The notes under the pieces: generated by a model
What the model was told of the DNA's origin: nothing
The model's input: the letters and a program-made list of their open reading frames with translations, nothing else
Databases searched by the model: none
Assembly (NCBI GenBank): GCA_001606155.1
Contig: LODT01000021.1
Location: 558,001 to 622,000 of the forward strand
From: Tieghemostelium lacteum
Taxonomy: Eukaryota; Evosea; Eumycetozoa; Dictyosteliales; Raperosteliaceae
Direction: 5' to 3'
DNA: 64,000 nucleotides
Part shown: positions 43,056-55,549 of the stretch, in pieces
Layout of the letters: each line of letters opens with the position of its first letter
Position numbering within the stretch: position 1 is the first letter of the stretch
Position numbers and translations under genes: made by a program

Positions 43056-46000
43056 TCAATCACTTGTATTGGTACTGCTTGATGTTGAGATTGGGGTTGC
43101 TGTTATGGTTGATATATTTGCATTTGCAACTCCAGTGTATGTGATTCCAGTAATTACACCCGCTGGTATATTGGAAGTGGAGGATGATTTCATTTGTTGT
43201 GGTTGTTTTTCTTGTTTCTTTTTAGAGAATTTTGGCAATTTAAATAACATGGATGATCTTTTCTTTTTTTGATTATCCATAGAGTCTGAAGTAGCATTGG
43301 TGCTAGTTGAACTATCATTAGAAATAGAAATAGAATGATTTTCTGAGGTTTTCTTCTCGGCGTGTCGATCAGAAACCTCTTTGAGGAACTCTAAAAGATC
43401 CATACCCTGGTCATCTTCTTCTAGTTCACCGTCAACATATGCCTGAATAATACGGTCTTCTGATTCTTCATAAGTTGGATTGGACTCTGAACTTGTCATT
43501 TCAGAGTTTATATACTCAGAGTTGGAATTATTTCTAGAATGTGATACCTTTTTACCAGTATCTTGACCGTTAGTTGATGTGCTTACATTGTCTTTTTGAA
43601 GTGATTCTAGGTTACCAGTACTAGTTGACAAGTCTTTAGAAGATGCTGAGTGATCTGATATAGCACCGGTTGTAACTGATCTTTTTATATTTGAATTTTG
43701 AACATCATGACCACCTTGATGTTGAGCATCTCTCAATTGTTGTTGAGCAGATCTCTTTAGAGAGGAGATATTGGACTTTCTCTTTTTAAGTGTACTATTG
43801 GTACTATTAGATGCCGCAGATGCTGAAGCACTATCAATAGGATCTTCAGAGACTGAGTTCATCTCACTTGTAGTTGCAGTACTAATCGATGACTCGAAAT
43901 CATGAATTTGTAGATCTTTCAAAATCTCATTACCTTGGTCACCCATAAGCTTCAGTTTTTCTATACATTTATGCAACTGAGATTCAGCGTCACGTCTCTT
44001 TCTTTTCTCCTGATCCAATTCATCACGTAGTTTCTTAATGACTGAAGTTCGATATTTCTGATCATCAGATTCCTTTTTTAGAAATTGAACTTCTTCCAAA
44101 GCACTCTTTAATTCCAAGTCTTTCAAATCCAGTTTATGTCGATAGTAGTTTTGGTAGTCTTGTATGGATGTCAGTAGAGAAGTCTGAACTTCATCCTCAT
44201 GAATATCACCATAACTCTTCTGATGATGATGATTCAACAACGATGAATTTTGAAAACTTGATAATATGTTACTAGATAGCGGTGATGTAGTACTACTGGA
44301 TTTCTTTACATGAGCTTTAGTAGCAGAACTTGAAGAGACACTATTACCATTATCTTTATTTCTCTTCCAAGGTATTAATTTACTAACACCCTTTTGTTTC
44401 AAGGCTAATAATGCACTATCAAACTTCTTTAGTAGTTCCAGTGAGGTTGTTGTATTGTCATTGGTCAAAGCAGTTTCAATCTTTTCCTTATTGTCTATAA
44501 TTGAATTTACAAGTGTTGCGATATTATGTTGAATAAACTCATCAGTGTAGGCGTTGTTATTGTGATGATTGTTATGGTGATCTACCATCATTCCTCCATT
44601 AGAGGTGGAACCATTTGTTGTTGATGGTGATGTTACATTATTAGCTGTACTATTACTTCCATTACTATTTCCATTGGTATTTACATTAGAAGGTGTTTGA
44701 GATGATACTGATCCATTACTACCATTACTATTTACAGAAGAGTTCAATTGCATCTTTTTATATAGGGACTCTTTAGATGGTGATAATGGTATGGATTCCT
44801 GGTACTGATTAGATGCCAATTTATCAAAAAACACATGAATTCTCTCAGAGTTATTGGTAATAAAATCATTTAGATATTGCATATATTCCTCTTTTATACC
44901 AACACCAAATGGCATTTCATTAGCAAGATTCTGTAATAGTTTACTAACCAAAACCAAACCTCTTCTTGAATCTGTACTAGGTGACTCATTTGTCAATCCA
45001 AATATTTCTGGTGCAACTATAGCAGGACATATAAATCTAAGAAATATAAAACCACCAATTACTGTAGTTTTCATAAATGGGAACTTCTTCTCAACCCTCT
45101 CTTGAGTATGATGTAAAATATTTCTTATTGAACTATATTTATAAAAACATTTATAAAGTTAGAATAATTCTAATCTAGATTGTTGATTTTAATGGTATGT
45201 AAAATGTTATAACCTACGTTGGACATTGATCTAAAGAATCCAAGATTTTATCTAAAACTTGTTGGGTGATGGTAATAAGCTTTTCAAGATTATTTTGAAT
45301 ATTCATTCCTTTACCTGCTTTTTCAGGATCAATTTCAAAAGAGAAGTTTCTAGAGACTATATCTAGTATAAATGGTTGTAAAAGGTATTTTAGATAGGCA
45401 TCACCAACTCTCTTGTAGAATGCTGATATTAATCTAGTTGCTGTACTAAGACCTCTAAATAAAGTAGGTCCATTATTTGTGCATTCAATCTCCTTATCAA
45501 TTGCCCATTTTAATAAAAAGGTGGATTTTAAATTACAGTGAATCTCAAAAAATATAACCAATGCCTCTGAAATATTGGTATTACTGTTATTCTGCCCATC
45601 TTTTACCAATGTGCATTGACAAATGACACTGACCAATTCTAAATCTGGTGATAATAATAACTTTTTTCGATTGATTAGTTTTTTTTTTGTTTTTTTCCAA
45701 ATTTAAAACAATTTTTCTGAACTGAAAAATAAAAAAATTATTTTTAGAAAGAAGGGACTGTTTTTTTGTCCAAATATAATTTTTGTAAATTATGTCACGC
45801 TCTGTCTAATTTCAAACTCCAAATTTTACAAAAAGAAAGAATGTTGAAAGGTTGGGTTGGGAAAAAAAAAAAGATAATAAAAGACAGAGAGAGAAAGACA
45901 AACACAAACACCCATGTGATTTTTTTTTTAATAAACCTGTATCTTGAATTTAACTTACTTCTACTAATTCATTATATTTTGAAGATAGTTTATCAATGGA

Positions 46001-46072
46001 CAAACTAGTTCTGAGATTATGTTTATATTTTGATCCAATAACTAAAGTTCCATTCCCTGTTGGAGAACTCAT
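43056..46072 (-). CDS. RasGAP-domain protein with coiled coil
   Basis: Three exons, 45959-46072, 45218-45660 and 43056-45132, give 877 residues; the junctions read NELVE-LLLSPDLELV and QCPT-SIRNIL. The RasGAP domain fills roughly residues 35-285. It has the finger loop TLFRGLSTATRLISAFYKRV (Arg of LFR) and the FLRFICPAIVAPEIFGL motif that positions it, so catalytic residues are kept. Thereafter come Ser/Asn-rich linkers, a coiled coil (about 500-590, ending QLHKCIEKLKLMG), and a basic, Ser-rich tail with Thr/Ser repeats at the end. It speeds GTP hydrolysis on Ras or Rap. In dictyostelids RasGAPs limit Ras activity at the front and in macropinosomes; which Ras this serves cannot be told. The GAP domain near the N-terminus without PH or C2 is unlike NF1 or p120. 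Confidence 0.88.
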
Positions 46073-46664
46073 AATTTTGGATTATAGTCTGTATGTTTAT
46101 GTGTCTTTATGGTTTTTTGTAATTTGAGTTGTGGTGATGAATAATCAGTCTACTTTAATTTTCCAATGTACAAATATTATATAATGTCTATTGTTTAATT
46201 TTACTGTTTACTCTGATGGTTTAATATTAAAATTGTTAAAATTAAAAATAAAAATAAAAAAAATTTTGTGTTTTTTATTATTGAGATGGTGAGTTTATTT
46301 ATAGGTCAAGAGGTCAATGGTTTTTTTTTTAGAATTGGTCTTTGATTTAATGTTTTAAACGATAAGTTTTTATTTGAATTTTGTAAAATCAAGGGAAAAA
46401 TTAATATAGATCCACAAAAAAATAATTTTTAACTTTAAAACTATATTTATAAATATTAAATAAATTTACTATAATAAAATAAAATTTTTTTTTAAATTAT
46501 AAAGTATTTATATTATTTGAATTTTAAAATAATATATTATATAAACATTAAAACTAATTATATTTGAATTATATTTTTTTTTTTTTTTTGATAAGAGTTT
46601 GATAGTTTTTTTTTATTTTTTAAAAAAATAATTTTGTAACAGTAGAAATAGTAATATATAGAAA
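46073..46664. promoter_or_regulatory. Divergent upstream region, RasGAP and MST kinase
   Basis: Very A/T-rich. Long A and T runs at 46240-46265, 46480-46500 and 46569-46590. No gene seen. Confidence 0.5.
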
Positions 46665-48053
46665 ATGGTTAAAAATCTACCAAAAGAGACTCTGAGTAAC
46701 GAGGATCCATTACATTATTATACACTTTTTGAAAAATTAGGTGAAGGGTAAAGTTTGAAATAGATTGTGATTCGTTTTAGGGATTAGATATCTAACTAAT
46801 TACGTAAAAATCAATATAGATCATATGGATCAGTTTGGAAAGCAATTGATAATAGTACAGGTGCACAAGTTGCAATTAAGAAAGTAGCAATTGAGAATGA
46901 TTTAGAGGATATGAAAAGAGAGATCAATTTTATGAAACAATGTCAATCACCTTATATTGTGACTTATCATGCTTCGTTTAAAAAGGATAACGAAGTTTGG
47001 ATTGTAATGGAGTTTTGTGGTGCAGGTTCAGTATGTGATGCTATGAAAATTACCAATAAGACATTGACAGAGGACCAGATTTCAGTGGTTAGCAGAGACG
47101 TTTTACAGGGTTTAGCATATCTACACTCGGTCAGAAAGATTCACAGAGATATTAAAGCTGGTAATATTCTGATGAATTTGAATGGTGAGTCGAAATTAGC
47201 TGATTTTGGTGTCAGTTCTCAGTTGGATACCATGGCAAAGAGACAAACTGTCATTGGTACTCCATTTTGGATGGCACCTGAAGTCATTCAGGAGGTTGGA
47301 TATGATTACAAGGCTGATATCTGGTCATTTGGTATCACTTGTATAGAGATGGCTGAATCTAAGCCACCTCTTTTTAATGTCCATCCAATGAGGGTTATCT
47401 TCATGATTCCTAATCCTTCAAGACCACCACCAAAACTCTCTGAACCTGAGAAATGGTCTAGTGATTTCAACGACTTTATTGCCAAGTGTCTTACTAGAAA
47501 ACCAGAGTTACGTCCCTCTGCAGAAGAACTACTGAAACATCCATTTATAACCAGACCTAAACTCAATCATTCCATTTTGACTCCTCTGATTGATGAACAG
47601 AGTGAGATTATTGAGATTAAAGGTAGAGAAGTAGCATTGGGTTTAGATCCAAAGGATGATGAAGATGAGGAAGACGAGTCTGATGGATCTGATGACTCTG
47701 ATGATCGTACTGGTACAGTGGCTATGAAACCAGGTTTCAGAAACAACAGAAACCAAGACGATGACGAAGATGAAGAGGAGTTTGACAGTGGAACTATGGT
47801 AATCACTGACAATCAACCCTATGGAACTGTGGTGTTGACTGACGAAGATAAATCAAAATTTGTACCAGCCTATATGAACCAATTTAAAAAAGAAAACGAA
47901 TCAAGCAAATATCAAACTTATTCACTAGATGAACTCAAAAAGACTCTAGAAGCACTAGAAATTGAACAAAAAAAAGAAATTCAAGCAATCAATGAAAAAT
48001 ATTCAACTACTCGTCAATCTTTAATTTCAGTAATAGAAGAAAAAAGAAAGTAA
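46665..48053 (+). CDS. Hippo/MST-type Ste20 kinase (KrsA-like)
   Basis: Exons 46665-46747 and 46820-48053 join to restore the glycine loop KLGEGSYGSVWKA; 438 residues. VAIKKVAIE (catalytic Lys), VMEFCGAGSVCDAM, IHRDIKAGNILM, LADFGVSSQLD and the Ste20 signature VIGTPFWMAPEVIQEVGYDYKADIWSFG are all present (segments up to 20 at a time in the protein). The acidic linker (DDEDEEDESDGSDDSDD and DDDEDEEEF) is followed by a C-terminal SARAH helix (YQTYSLDELKKTLEALEIEQ..KYSTTRQSLISVIEEKRK). That layout is the one of mammalian MST1/2 and Dictyostelium KrsA (461 residues). SARAH pairs the kinase with itself or scaffold proteins and in Dictyostelium it affects adhesion and cell spreading. Confidence 0.88.
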
Positions 48054-48401
48054 AAAAAAAAAGCAATTAACAATATAACAATCAATTTAATATTATAATA
48101 GTAATCATTTTAAAAATAACAGAAGTAGTGTGGTAATATATATGTTATAAAATCAGGAAATATATAGCAATAATAACAATAATAATAATAGTAATTTTTC
48201 TCACCCCTTTTTCACACACCCAAAAAAAAAAACATCTCACCATCAACAACAAAAATAAATTAACTTAAATCAATCAAAATTGTATTCTAAATTCAATCAA
48301 AACCATCCTTCGAAAAGTTTCTTTTTAGTTTTTTCTTTGGCTTTTTTTAAAAAATATTGTTTTCTCAAGCAAAAACAACAAACTTATGATACTTTTTAGC
48401 A
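48054..48401. promoter_or_regulatory. Intergenic upstream of the VPS9 gene
   Basis: A/T-rich with a short AATAAT run at 48170-48192 and an A run at 48224-48233. No gene seen. Confidence 0.5.
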
Positions 48402-50334
48402 ATGGACGAAGATTTAAATCAGAATATATTTTATAAAACTATAAAGAGTAAATTTCCAAAAGTATTTCAATTAGTTGAATCTAAATTGTATACTTTATGT
48501 ATACCACAATACTCATCATTATATGGTATGAATATCTCACAGAAAGTTGTTGGTATGTATTTATTTTTAGTATCACTATCGAGGAAATATGTTAAACAGT
48601 AACATATCCTCATATTATAGGATAGCTACTAATTTTGTTATACCTCATCACAATCATTAGAGTCACACATTTTAGTGGAGTCTAAATACTATCAGAGCGA
48701 ATATGATGCATTGAGTAATGATGAATCCTATATCATTGAAAATGGAATTTTAGTTTTAAAACGCGATGCAACCAAGAGAGTTAAGATACTATTCGATGAG
48801 ATTTGCTATAATAAAGAATTTAAATCATACAGATTACTATGTATAGAGGCACCTTTAGTTGGTGGTACTGGTATTAAACCATCCATGTCCACTGATAATG
48901 ATCTTGGTGAATTTCAAGGAATATCAAAACCAACAAGACCAACATTCGAACAGTGAGTATAGATACATTATCACATTTGTGGAATATCTATGAATATTCA
49001 TATATTTACTATAATTGGTGTTTAATTATCTTTAGGGCAGTGTTCTTTTTACTCGGAGGGTCATCACAGTCACCAAATTCTATTGTAATTAGAAAAGCAC
49101 ATGAACAGATAAATGAATTTGAAGATAATAATGATTTGGTCAAAGGTAGTGAAAATGTTTTCTTTGAAAAGATTAAAGTCATCCATGAACGGGTTTTGGA
49201 TGATTTAATATGTGCAAATGCTGAATACAAACAATTACAATCTAATGAAAAACAAATTGCAAATCTCTCTATAATACTTGAAAGGTATGTTGACTATCAT
49301 TATGATATTTAGAACAGTTCTTTTACTGACTTTTATTCCCACACACAAAAACACACAGTTATATAATGGGTAAATTATTTAATAAGGTATATGAAGAATT
49401 AAAAGTACTTTATAAAAAAGAAAATCAACAACTTTATGATATAGTGGTACTATTATCAAAACATTCACTTGAGGATTTAGGTATTAAATCACAATTTGAA
49501 CCACATTTAATTGAGGCCTGTACAATGATGACTGTACTTTATAATCAAGATGTTCAAACACCATTTGATAAACTACTCAGTGCCATTCAGTCAAGTGCTC
49601 AAATTGAAGAGAGTATTAAAGCAACATCACTGCTAGAGGCAGTAGATTCAGATCAGTTACAAATGACAGCAGACGACAGTCTACCTATACTCTCCTACCT
49701 ACTCATTCAAGCACGTCCAAAATACTTGGAAACAGATCTAAAATATTGTACAAACTTTATATTTACTGAAATTCATAATAGCTCTTATGGCTATCATTTG
49801 GTAAATTTTACAGCTGCCATTAACTATATTAAAAGTTTGGCAAAGACACTTAATCTTGTAAATAGTAATGGCGTTGATGAAGTTGCTGCTTCTACTTCTC
49901 CGCCTTCTTCTTTGTCTTCAAATTCCTCTTTAAATAACAATGATGTAAATAGCCCTTCTACTTCCTCTTCCTCATCATCAGAGAGAAAGAACTCATATCC
50001 CCCAATGCCAACATTTTCCAGTTCCTCTTCATTCTATATCAATGATAGTTATAATAGCAGCAGTTTTACTAATAGTAATAGAAAATCTATACAATCACCT
50101 TTTACCTCTACACCAAATTTAAATTATACAACTCCATCAAAAGTAAATGAAAGTTACATGTCATCTCCATTACCCCCTCAGCAAACCATTAATAACAATA
50201 CACCAAGAGAATTTTCAAAACCACCTAATGTTATCATGTTGGATGACGACGAGGATGATAATCATCTTGGTGATTTTATTGGACGTCTAAGGGATATGAA
50301 AGATGATGTTGTAGTATCATCTCAGTTTAAATAA
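48402..50334 (+). CDS. VPS9-domain Rab GEF, VARP-like N-terminus
   Basis: Four exons, 48402-48552, 48661-48952, 49036-49284 and 49359-50334, total 555 residues. Exon joins were set by an ungapped match to ANKRD27/VARP: MDEDLNQNIFYKTIKSKFPK against MALYDEDLLKNPFYLALQK, and KVVESHILVESKY against CQFESYILIP. The VPS9 domain (about residues 240-430) has CTMMTVLYNQDVQTPFDKL, DDSLPILSYLLIQARPKYLE and SYGYHLVNFTAAINYI, so it should activate a Rab5/Rab21-class GTPase on endosomes. Unlike VARP there are no ankyrin repeats; the remaining 125 residues are Ser/Asn/Thr-rich with an acidic end. The second intron acceptor at 48660 was chosen over the nearer one at 48620, which leads to a stop. Confidence 0.85.
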
Positions 50335-50407
50335 AACTAAATATATCTCCCCTTCCCTAAAAAAAATAGATATCGATATATGTGTTATTTTGATCTTACA
50401 TGTTTAT

Positions 50408-51139
50408 TTAATGGTGATGATTAGAATGGTCGTGATCATGTGAACATTTTGTATTTGTATTTGGAGTTGGTTCATATTCACCTATACTATTGAAATAATC
50501 ATTTAGTTCATATTTTAATTCATCTAGTTTCTCTATTATCATTTCAGTGTATTTAAAAATTTCATTGTGAACTATTGTAACTTTATTCTCACACTCCTTT
50601 ACATGCTCATTAAAACAGTTTCCTTCTGAAAAGTTGTGTTCTTTTTGTAATTGTGTATTTGCATTAATTTCCGTTTTTAATATTTGATAATGTGTAGTCT
50701 ATATAAAATTAAAGATGTCAGTACAGTCATTAATGTAATGTCTATACACACATACTAAAATGAATTTTTGTTTTTCTAATTCTCTAATATCTTTAATGAC
50801 TAAACTCCATTTGGGATGTGAAGATTGAAGTGATTCTTCAATTTTTATAATCTCTTTTGAAATATTTGATAATAGTGTAGTTACTGATGTACATAAATCT
50901 TGGTATTCTTTTTCATCTGAATTCTTTAAAAAGGTTTTAAATCCACTGTATATATCTAATGTCAGAACATCATATTCCATCACAACTCAATTAAAATATA
51001 AATACTCATTAAACTTATTATTTATAGATGATCTCTGTTCTTGAAGATTAAAAAACAATGCTAACTTATCACTAGGTGAGGCATTTTGTAATAATTCTAT
51101 AAATTCTTTTTCTTTATCTGTTGTAATTGTAGGTTCCAT
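50408..51139 (-). CDS. REX1-B (REX1BD)-like DNA-repair protein
   Basis: Three exons, 51006-51139, 50756-50945 and 50408-50698, total 204 residues. In unspliced DNA the frame is continuous but for stops that fall inside both introns (58 and 57 nt). Spliced text: MEPTITTDKEKEFIELLQNA ..., KFN-DGFKTFLKNSDEKEYQ, then DIRELEKQKFIL-TTHYQIL. The pattern of a 90-120 residue helical domain with R...F..GF..FL and LE..K..LT matches the REX1-B family, named for a Chlamydomonas excision-repair gene and conserved in animals. The C-terminal extension of about 90 residues ends in a His-rich run (CSHDHDHSNHHH) that may bind metal; the usual family members lack it. It starts only 9 bases from a possible plus-strand start codon. 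Confidence 0.72.
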
Positions 51140-51148
51140 TTGTGTAAA

Positions 51149-51440
51149 ATGAAAAAAACTTTTAAAAAATTCTCAACATATTTCTATTATCAACTTTATT
51201 TCAAATTTCTCAAGTGGCTGGTATTTATATTACTACATGTGCCATCAATATATAGGGAATATAGTTTCGATTTAGTTGTACTCTCCTGGTTTAGTTTTTT
51301 TCTCTCTTTAGCCAGCTATTGCTTTAATACTTTTAAGGTATGCTGATGAATTTGTTACAATTGGAAAGTTTTTAATTGATTATATTGAATCATTTAGTAT
51401 AGATAATGAAGTTTTTGATAGAGTGTTTAAAATATTTTGA
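51149..51440 (+). CDS. Possible small protein, uncertain
   Basis: Exon candidates 51149-51220 and 51312-51440 (phase 0, intron 91 nt, GTATTT donor, CTCTCTTTAG acceptor) would give 66 residues: a basic aromatic N-terminus (FKKFSTYFYYQLYFKFLKWL) and PAIALILLRYADEFVTIGKF with an acidic end. The second exon looks coding in codon choice; the first may be chance because its ATG lies 9 bases from the REX1-B-like start on the other strand. The following DNA (51468-51560) also holds a short hydrophobic frame (IIIAIAIIVVFHMGRTCRF). The stretch could instead be a worn gene. Confidence 0.25.
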
Positions 51441-51603
51441 GTAACTTGTGTCTGAACACTTCAAGTTAATGGTACTTAATATTATTATTGCTATTGCTAT
51501 TATTGTCGTTTTTCATATGGGAAGAACGTGTAGATTTAGTCGTATAAAATCGGGTAAGAATACATTTAAAATAGTTTATTTTGTTTTTAATAAAACAATT
51601 AAA

Positions 51604-53730
51604 TTAATAAATTGTTTTTAATTTAGTTCCATCTGGATTGAAAGGTCCACTATCAGAATCATCATCAGAATCTAATTGGCCTGTATTTCCAGAATAGATT
51701 TCAACTGAAACAGCCTCTTTCTTTTTCTTTTTAGTCTTTTTATTAGTGTTATCATTGACAACAGAGACTGAGCTATTGGTACTAGCACCAGATTCAGTAG
51801 TACCAGTGACTTTTGAACTGTTTCTTGATCTGATTTTCTCCAGAATAGGCTGTAGATATTTATTTTGAAAAACTGGAGATGATAACCATATAGCTCTGGA
51901 TTTTGCTGAGTATCCATAAATTATGAATACAAATATTCCATAGGATCTGATAATGAGCAGAAACATTGCTATTGATCCAATAGGAGGTCCATATATTTTA
52001 CAATCTGCCCCTTCATCTTCACTCTTTGACAAACAGACAAAGAAATCTACAACTCTTGATAAAAACATATCCATGTTATCTTGAATATAATAGTTGTATG
52101 AGAATACATAGAGATATGTTACATAAATTAAAACAATCATTAAGATTGGTTTTAATTGTAATTGTAAGAATCCTTGTTTTCCATTGGATTTTACAATCTT
52201 ATAAATTTCATATATTACTAACCCTATAAACACAGTGGCTATTGTTAAACAAACTGCCATTGGAATCCAAAAACAGGTGTTCATATATTTATCATCTTTT
52301 AACCAACAACTATAATCATAATAAAACTATTAATTATTTTGCTTTTTCCTCGAGTATATATTGTATAAAATACCTACATTACATTGGCTTTTCCATAATA
52401 GATATTATAATTTACTGCTGGCACAATTGTAAAAACAAATGTAATGACTGTACATCCAAGTAAGTAATATTTATAATAATTTATCTTTTTTGAAACTTTG
52501 TATAATTATTAATATAAATTGGTGAGGGTATGTAATTTTTAATACATACTAAATTTAATAGACCACCATAATTCAAATGACATTAAGGTCCAGAAGAGAA
52601 TGGCATAAATGGTACTCATGTGAAATATAATACCTGTAGCTCCACAAGTTAGATCTTTTTGAACCGCTGATCTGAGAGGAGTAGGACAAAATGTCTTTTC
52701 AGTTCCATGGAAAGCTTGAATTGCTCCTGCAAGTGATACAAAAAATATACTTACAAAAAATGAATTTAATAATTTATCAGAATGTACCCATTTCTTATTT
52801 AAAATTACGTATGTAATGATTAAATATATAGATAAAATAACAGAGGTTATTGACAATACATCTGACATTGCAAATAAATTACTCCATTGTTTAGTTGTAA
52901 ATAATGGAACTGGACAACTTAGTACACATGTAGTGGTATTGGTTACAAAATAGTATCCTTCCTCGATATATTTGTCTCTTTCCTCTACTGTCTCCCATGG
53001 CTGTTTTAAAAGTGGTGCTGGACAATTTCCACTCAAACTTAAAGTTTGGTTGGTTTTAACAATGTCGTTAGCATTCACACAATCTACTGTATAACTAGAA
53101 TTTCCATTAAAAGATGTTAAATCGTATATGGAAGATACCAACGGGAATCTAGGTCCACCATTTTCAGGCATTGTACAATTAAAAACTGGTGTGTCTGGTA
53201 TTTGACATTCTTGAAAACTCTCATCACAACTCTCTTTACAAGATCTAATTGGAATTGCTATTGTCTCATTTTGATCATTTTTAAGTTCTATACAAGGTGG
53301 AAAGAACTTAAAAAATTGTAAATACTTTAGTTTCTATATATTTATCAATGATTAATACCTACAAATGCGCATAGATTTATAAAATTCTTAGTTACACCAC
53401 AACCAGGTACTTGGAGTGTATCTAAAAAGTATAATACCTGATTTATATCTTGCCAAAGTGTTTCTTGGGTATTATCGGAACCTATATATACAGAATCTAA
53501 TTTTAAATTAATAAAATAAAAATTAGAGTAAATATATTGTTTTAGGTAAGTTTGGGAAATTTGATACTACTTTTGTTGATTAGAATGTCATTACACAATG
53601 GAGTACCAGGAGGATCTCCGGCATAAATTTGACATGTTGCACCAGGGTCAACTTGATAAACAGATTGAAGTGTTGCCAAATTCACAATCGATAATAATAT
53701 TAAAATATTAGATATATAAAATCTTATCAT
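51604..53730 (-). CDS. Frizzled/smoothened-like seven-helix receptor
   Basis: Five exons, 53568-53730, 53363-53496, 52550-53306, 52378-52495 and 51604-52309, total 625 residues. A signal peptide (FYISNILILLSIVNLATLQS) precedes a Cys-rich frizzled-type domain (CQIYAGDPPGTPLC, VPGCGVTKNFINLCAFF, PPCIEL, IPIRSCKESCDESFQEC). Then come a stalk with N-glycosylation sites and seven helices, beginning SDVLSITSVILSIYLIITYV, with FHGTEKTFCPT and CGATGIIFHMSTIYAILFWT, ANVICWLKDDKYMNTCFWIP and SYNYYIQDN typical of the family. The C-terminal tail is Ser-rich with a Lys run (KKTKKKKKE). Dictyostelids have many such receptors; ligands are mostly unknown. The exon 4/5 split was set by reading ICWLKDDKYMNTCFWIPM across the junction. 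Confidence 0.9.
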
Positions 53731-54160
53731 TTTAATGGTATAAAATAAAATTTTATGAAAAGTGGATAAAATAAATGTGTTTTAATGGTTCCCAATTTCC
53801 GGATATTTATTTTAATTTTTTTATTATTTCCCTGAGCGATATCAGATCTATCTCACTCCGGTATAATTTTAAAACCCATCGTATTATTTTTATGAATAAA
53901 TATCTAATTTTTTTTTTTTTCACAAATGTCAGAAATGAAATAATAATTTTTATACTTTGGATTGTTTAAAGATATATAATTATAATTTTTATTCGAATGG
54001 TCGTAAATGATATCATGATTTAGTCAACTTACAAATTTTAGTACATAATTAATTGAAATTGTAAAAATATCTAGATTATTGATTCAGAGGTTAGAACAAA
54101 AAAAAAAAAAAAAAAAAAACTAAATCAGAAAGTCAGTTACATTTTTTTAAATTTATAACA
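53731..54160. promoter_or_regulatory. Divergent upstream region
   Basis: Between the receptor start and the C2 gene start. A 20-base A run lies at 54100-54119. A slightly richer patch at 53794-53880 has no recognisable frame. Confidence 0.5.
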
Positions 54161-55173
54161 ATGGCACAATGTAATGTAATCTTATCTTTATATATAAATT
54201 TATAAATTAAAATATTAATTTACTCTTTAATTAAAAAACCTAATTTGGTAAATGCGTGAAAATAGTCGTTGGAGATTATCAATCAGTCGTAGGTAACAAT
54301 TTAACAGTTCCACCAACTGCTAAATGGGCTGCACCACAATCAGGTACAGCTGTTGTCACCATTAAAATTGTCAATGCTAGAAATTTGATTGCTGCAGATT
54401 TAAATGGTAAAAGGTAAGTTTATATCTTCATACTTTTTATCTTATTATCTATTATTTTTTTACAATTTTAGACTTTTAGACCATGTTTTCTCTAACACTT
54501 TATTTCTTTATATTTTTAACTTTTAATATACAGTGATCCATTTGTTAGAGTTAGAGTTCCAGGTGTAGATAAAAAGAAAGCACCAACCACTAAAGTTATT
54601 CAAAAGAATTTGAATCCAGATTGGAATGAAGTCATCTCTGTAAAATTAAGCAACCCAAGAACCGATGTCATTGTATTGGAAGTCTATGACAAGGATAAAA
54701 TTGGTGAAGATTTAATTGGTTACACTGCTATTCATGCTGGATTATTACCATACGAAGTTGAAGTATTCTCAACTGAGAAACTCTCCTATGTACCACATGG
54801 TGAATTAACAATCTCAATGAAAGCCAACTTTGGTCTATTTGAATATCCAACTCCAAGATATCTCCATGACTATACCAACTGGAGAAACAACCTTCCACCA
54901 GTCTCTAAAAATGGTAAAGCTAAAAATGATAAAAAACACAAATCAGCTGAAAAGAAGAATAAAACTGCTAAAGCTGCTGGTCCATTCCCAGGTGATTCTG
55001 CACTTCCAAAAGGTTATCATCTCAAAAATGGTTTTGTAAAGAAAGAAATTAAAGGTGTAACTCTTAAAGATGGTAAAAAGACTGCAAAGGGTGCATTCAA
55101 AGTTTTGAAAACAGTTGGTAAAGTAATGGATAAATTAGGTGTTGAAATATCCATTGGCGAAGGTGAAGAGTAA
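54161..55173 (+). CDS. C2-domain protein
   Basis: Three exons, 54161-54170 (10 nt: MAQ plus one base), 54266-54413 and 54534-55173; 265 residues. The junctions read MAQ-F-VGDYQSV and LNGKR/S-DPFVRVRV. A single C2 domain covers about residues 25-150: TAVVTIKIVNARNLIAADLN, SDPFVRVRVPG, VIQKNLNPDWNEVISVKL, VLEVYDKDKIGEDLIGY. The calcium-ligand Asp residues appear in loops 1 (ADLNGKSDPF) and 3 (YDKDKIGED), so calcium-dependent lipid binding is likely. The C-terminal 100 residues are Lys-rich with no domain and end in an acidic LGVEISIGEGEE. Similar short C2 proteins are common in dictyostelids; its role is unknown. Confidence 0.85.
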
Positions 55174-55549
55174 ACTCTTTTGTATTATCATATATGTGTG
55201 TGTAGTAAATATATCCGTTCTATTCAATATAAATAATCCATATAATCTATTATTCTTATTTTACTAAATAAATCCAAAAATTTATCAAATTTAAATCTAT
55301 AGAATAATTATGTAAAAGAAATAATATTTTTATAAATTTTACTTGAATTCATTGGCAGTTAATATCCAGTAGTACTCTTTAACCAATATTCATTTTAAAT
55401 GGTTCAATATTATTTTAAAATATACATTTATTTTTAGAATGAGATGATAAGGGTTTTGAAATGAACTGAAGTTGAATATCCATAAGAAGATGTCCAACTG
55501 ACACCTTTATAAAAAGGATTGAAATTTAATTAATTCTTCACTAAACACA
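55174..55549. other. Intergenic between C2 and HssA-like genes
   Basis: A/T-rich. A TATAAAAAGG-like stretch at 55507-55517 stands about 35 bases before the HssA-like start codon and may be its promoter. Confidence 0.45.

Noticed and set aside
45766-46008. Plus-strand 80-codon frame
   Set aside because: It overlaps the first intron and first exon of the RasGAP gene on the other strand and is mostly basic low-complexity sequence.
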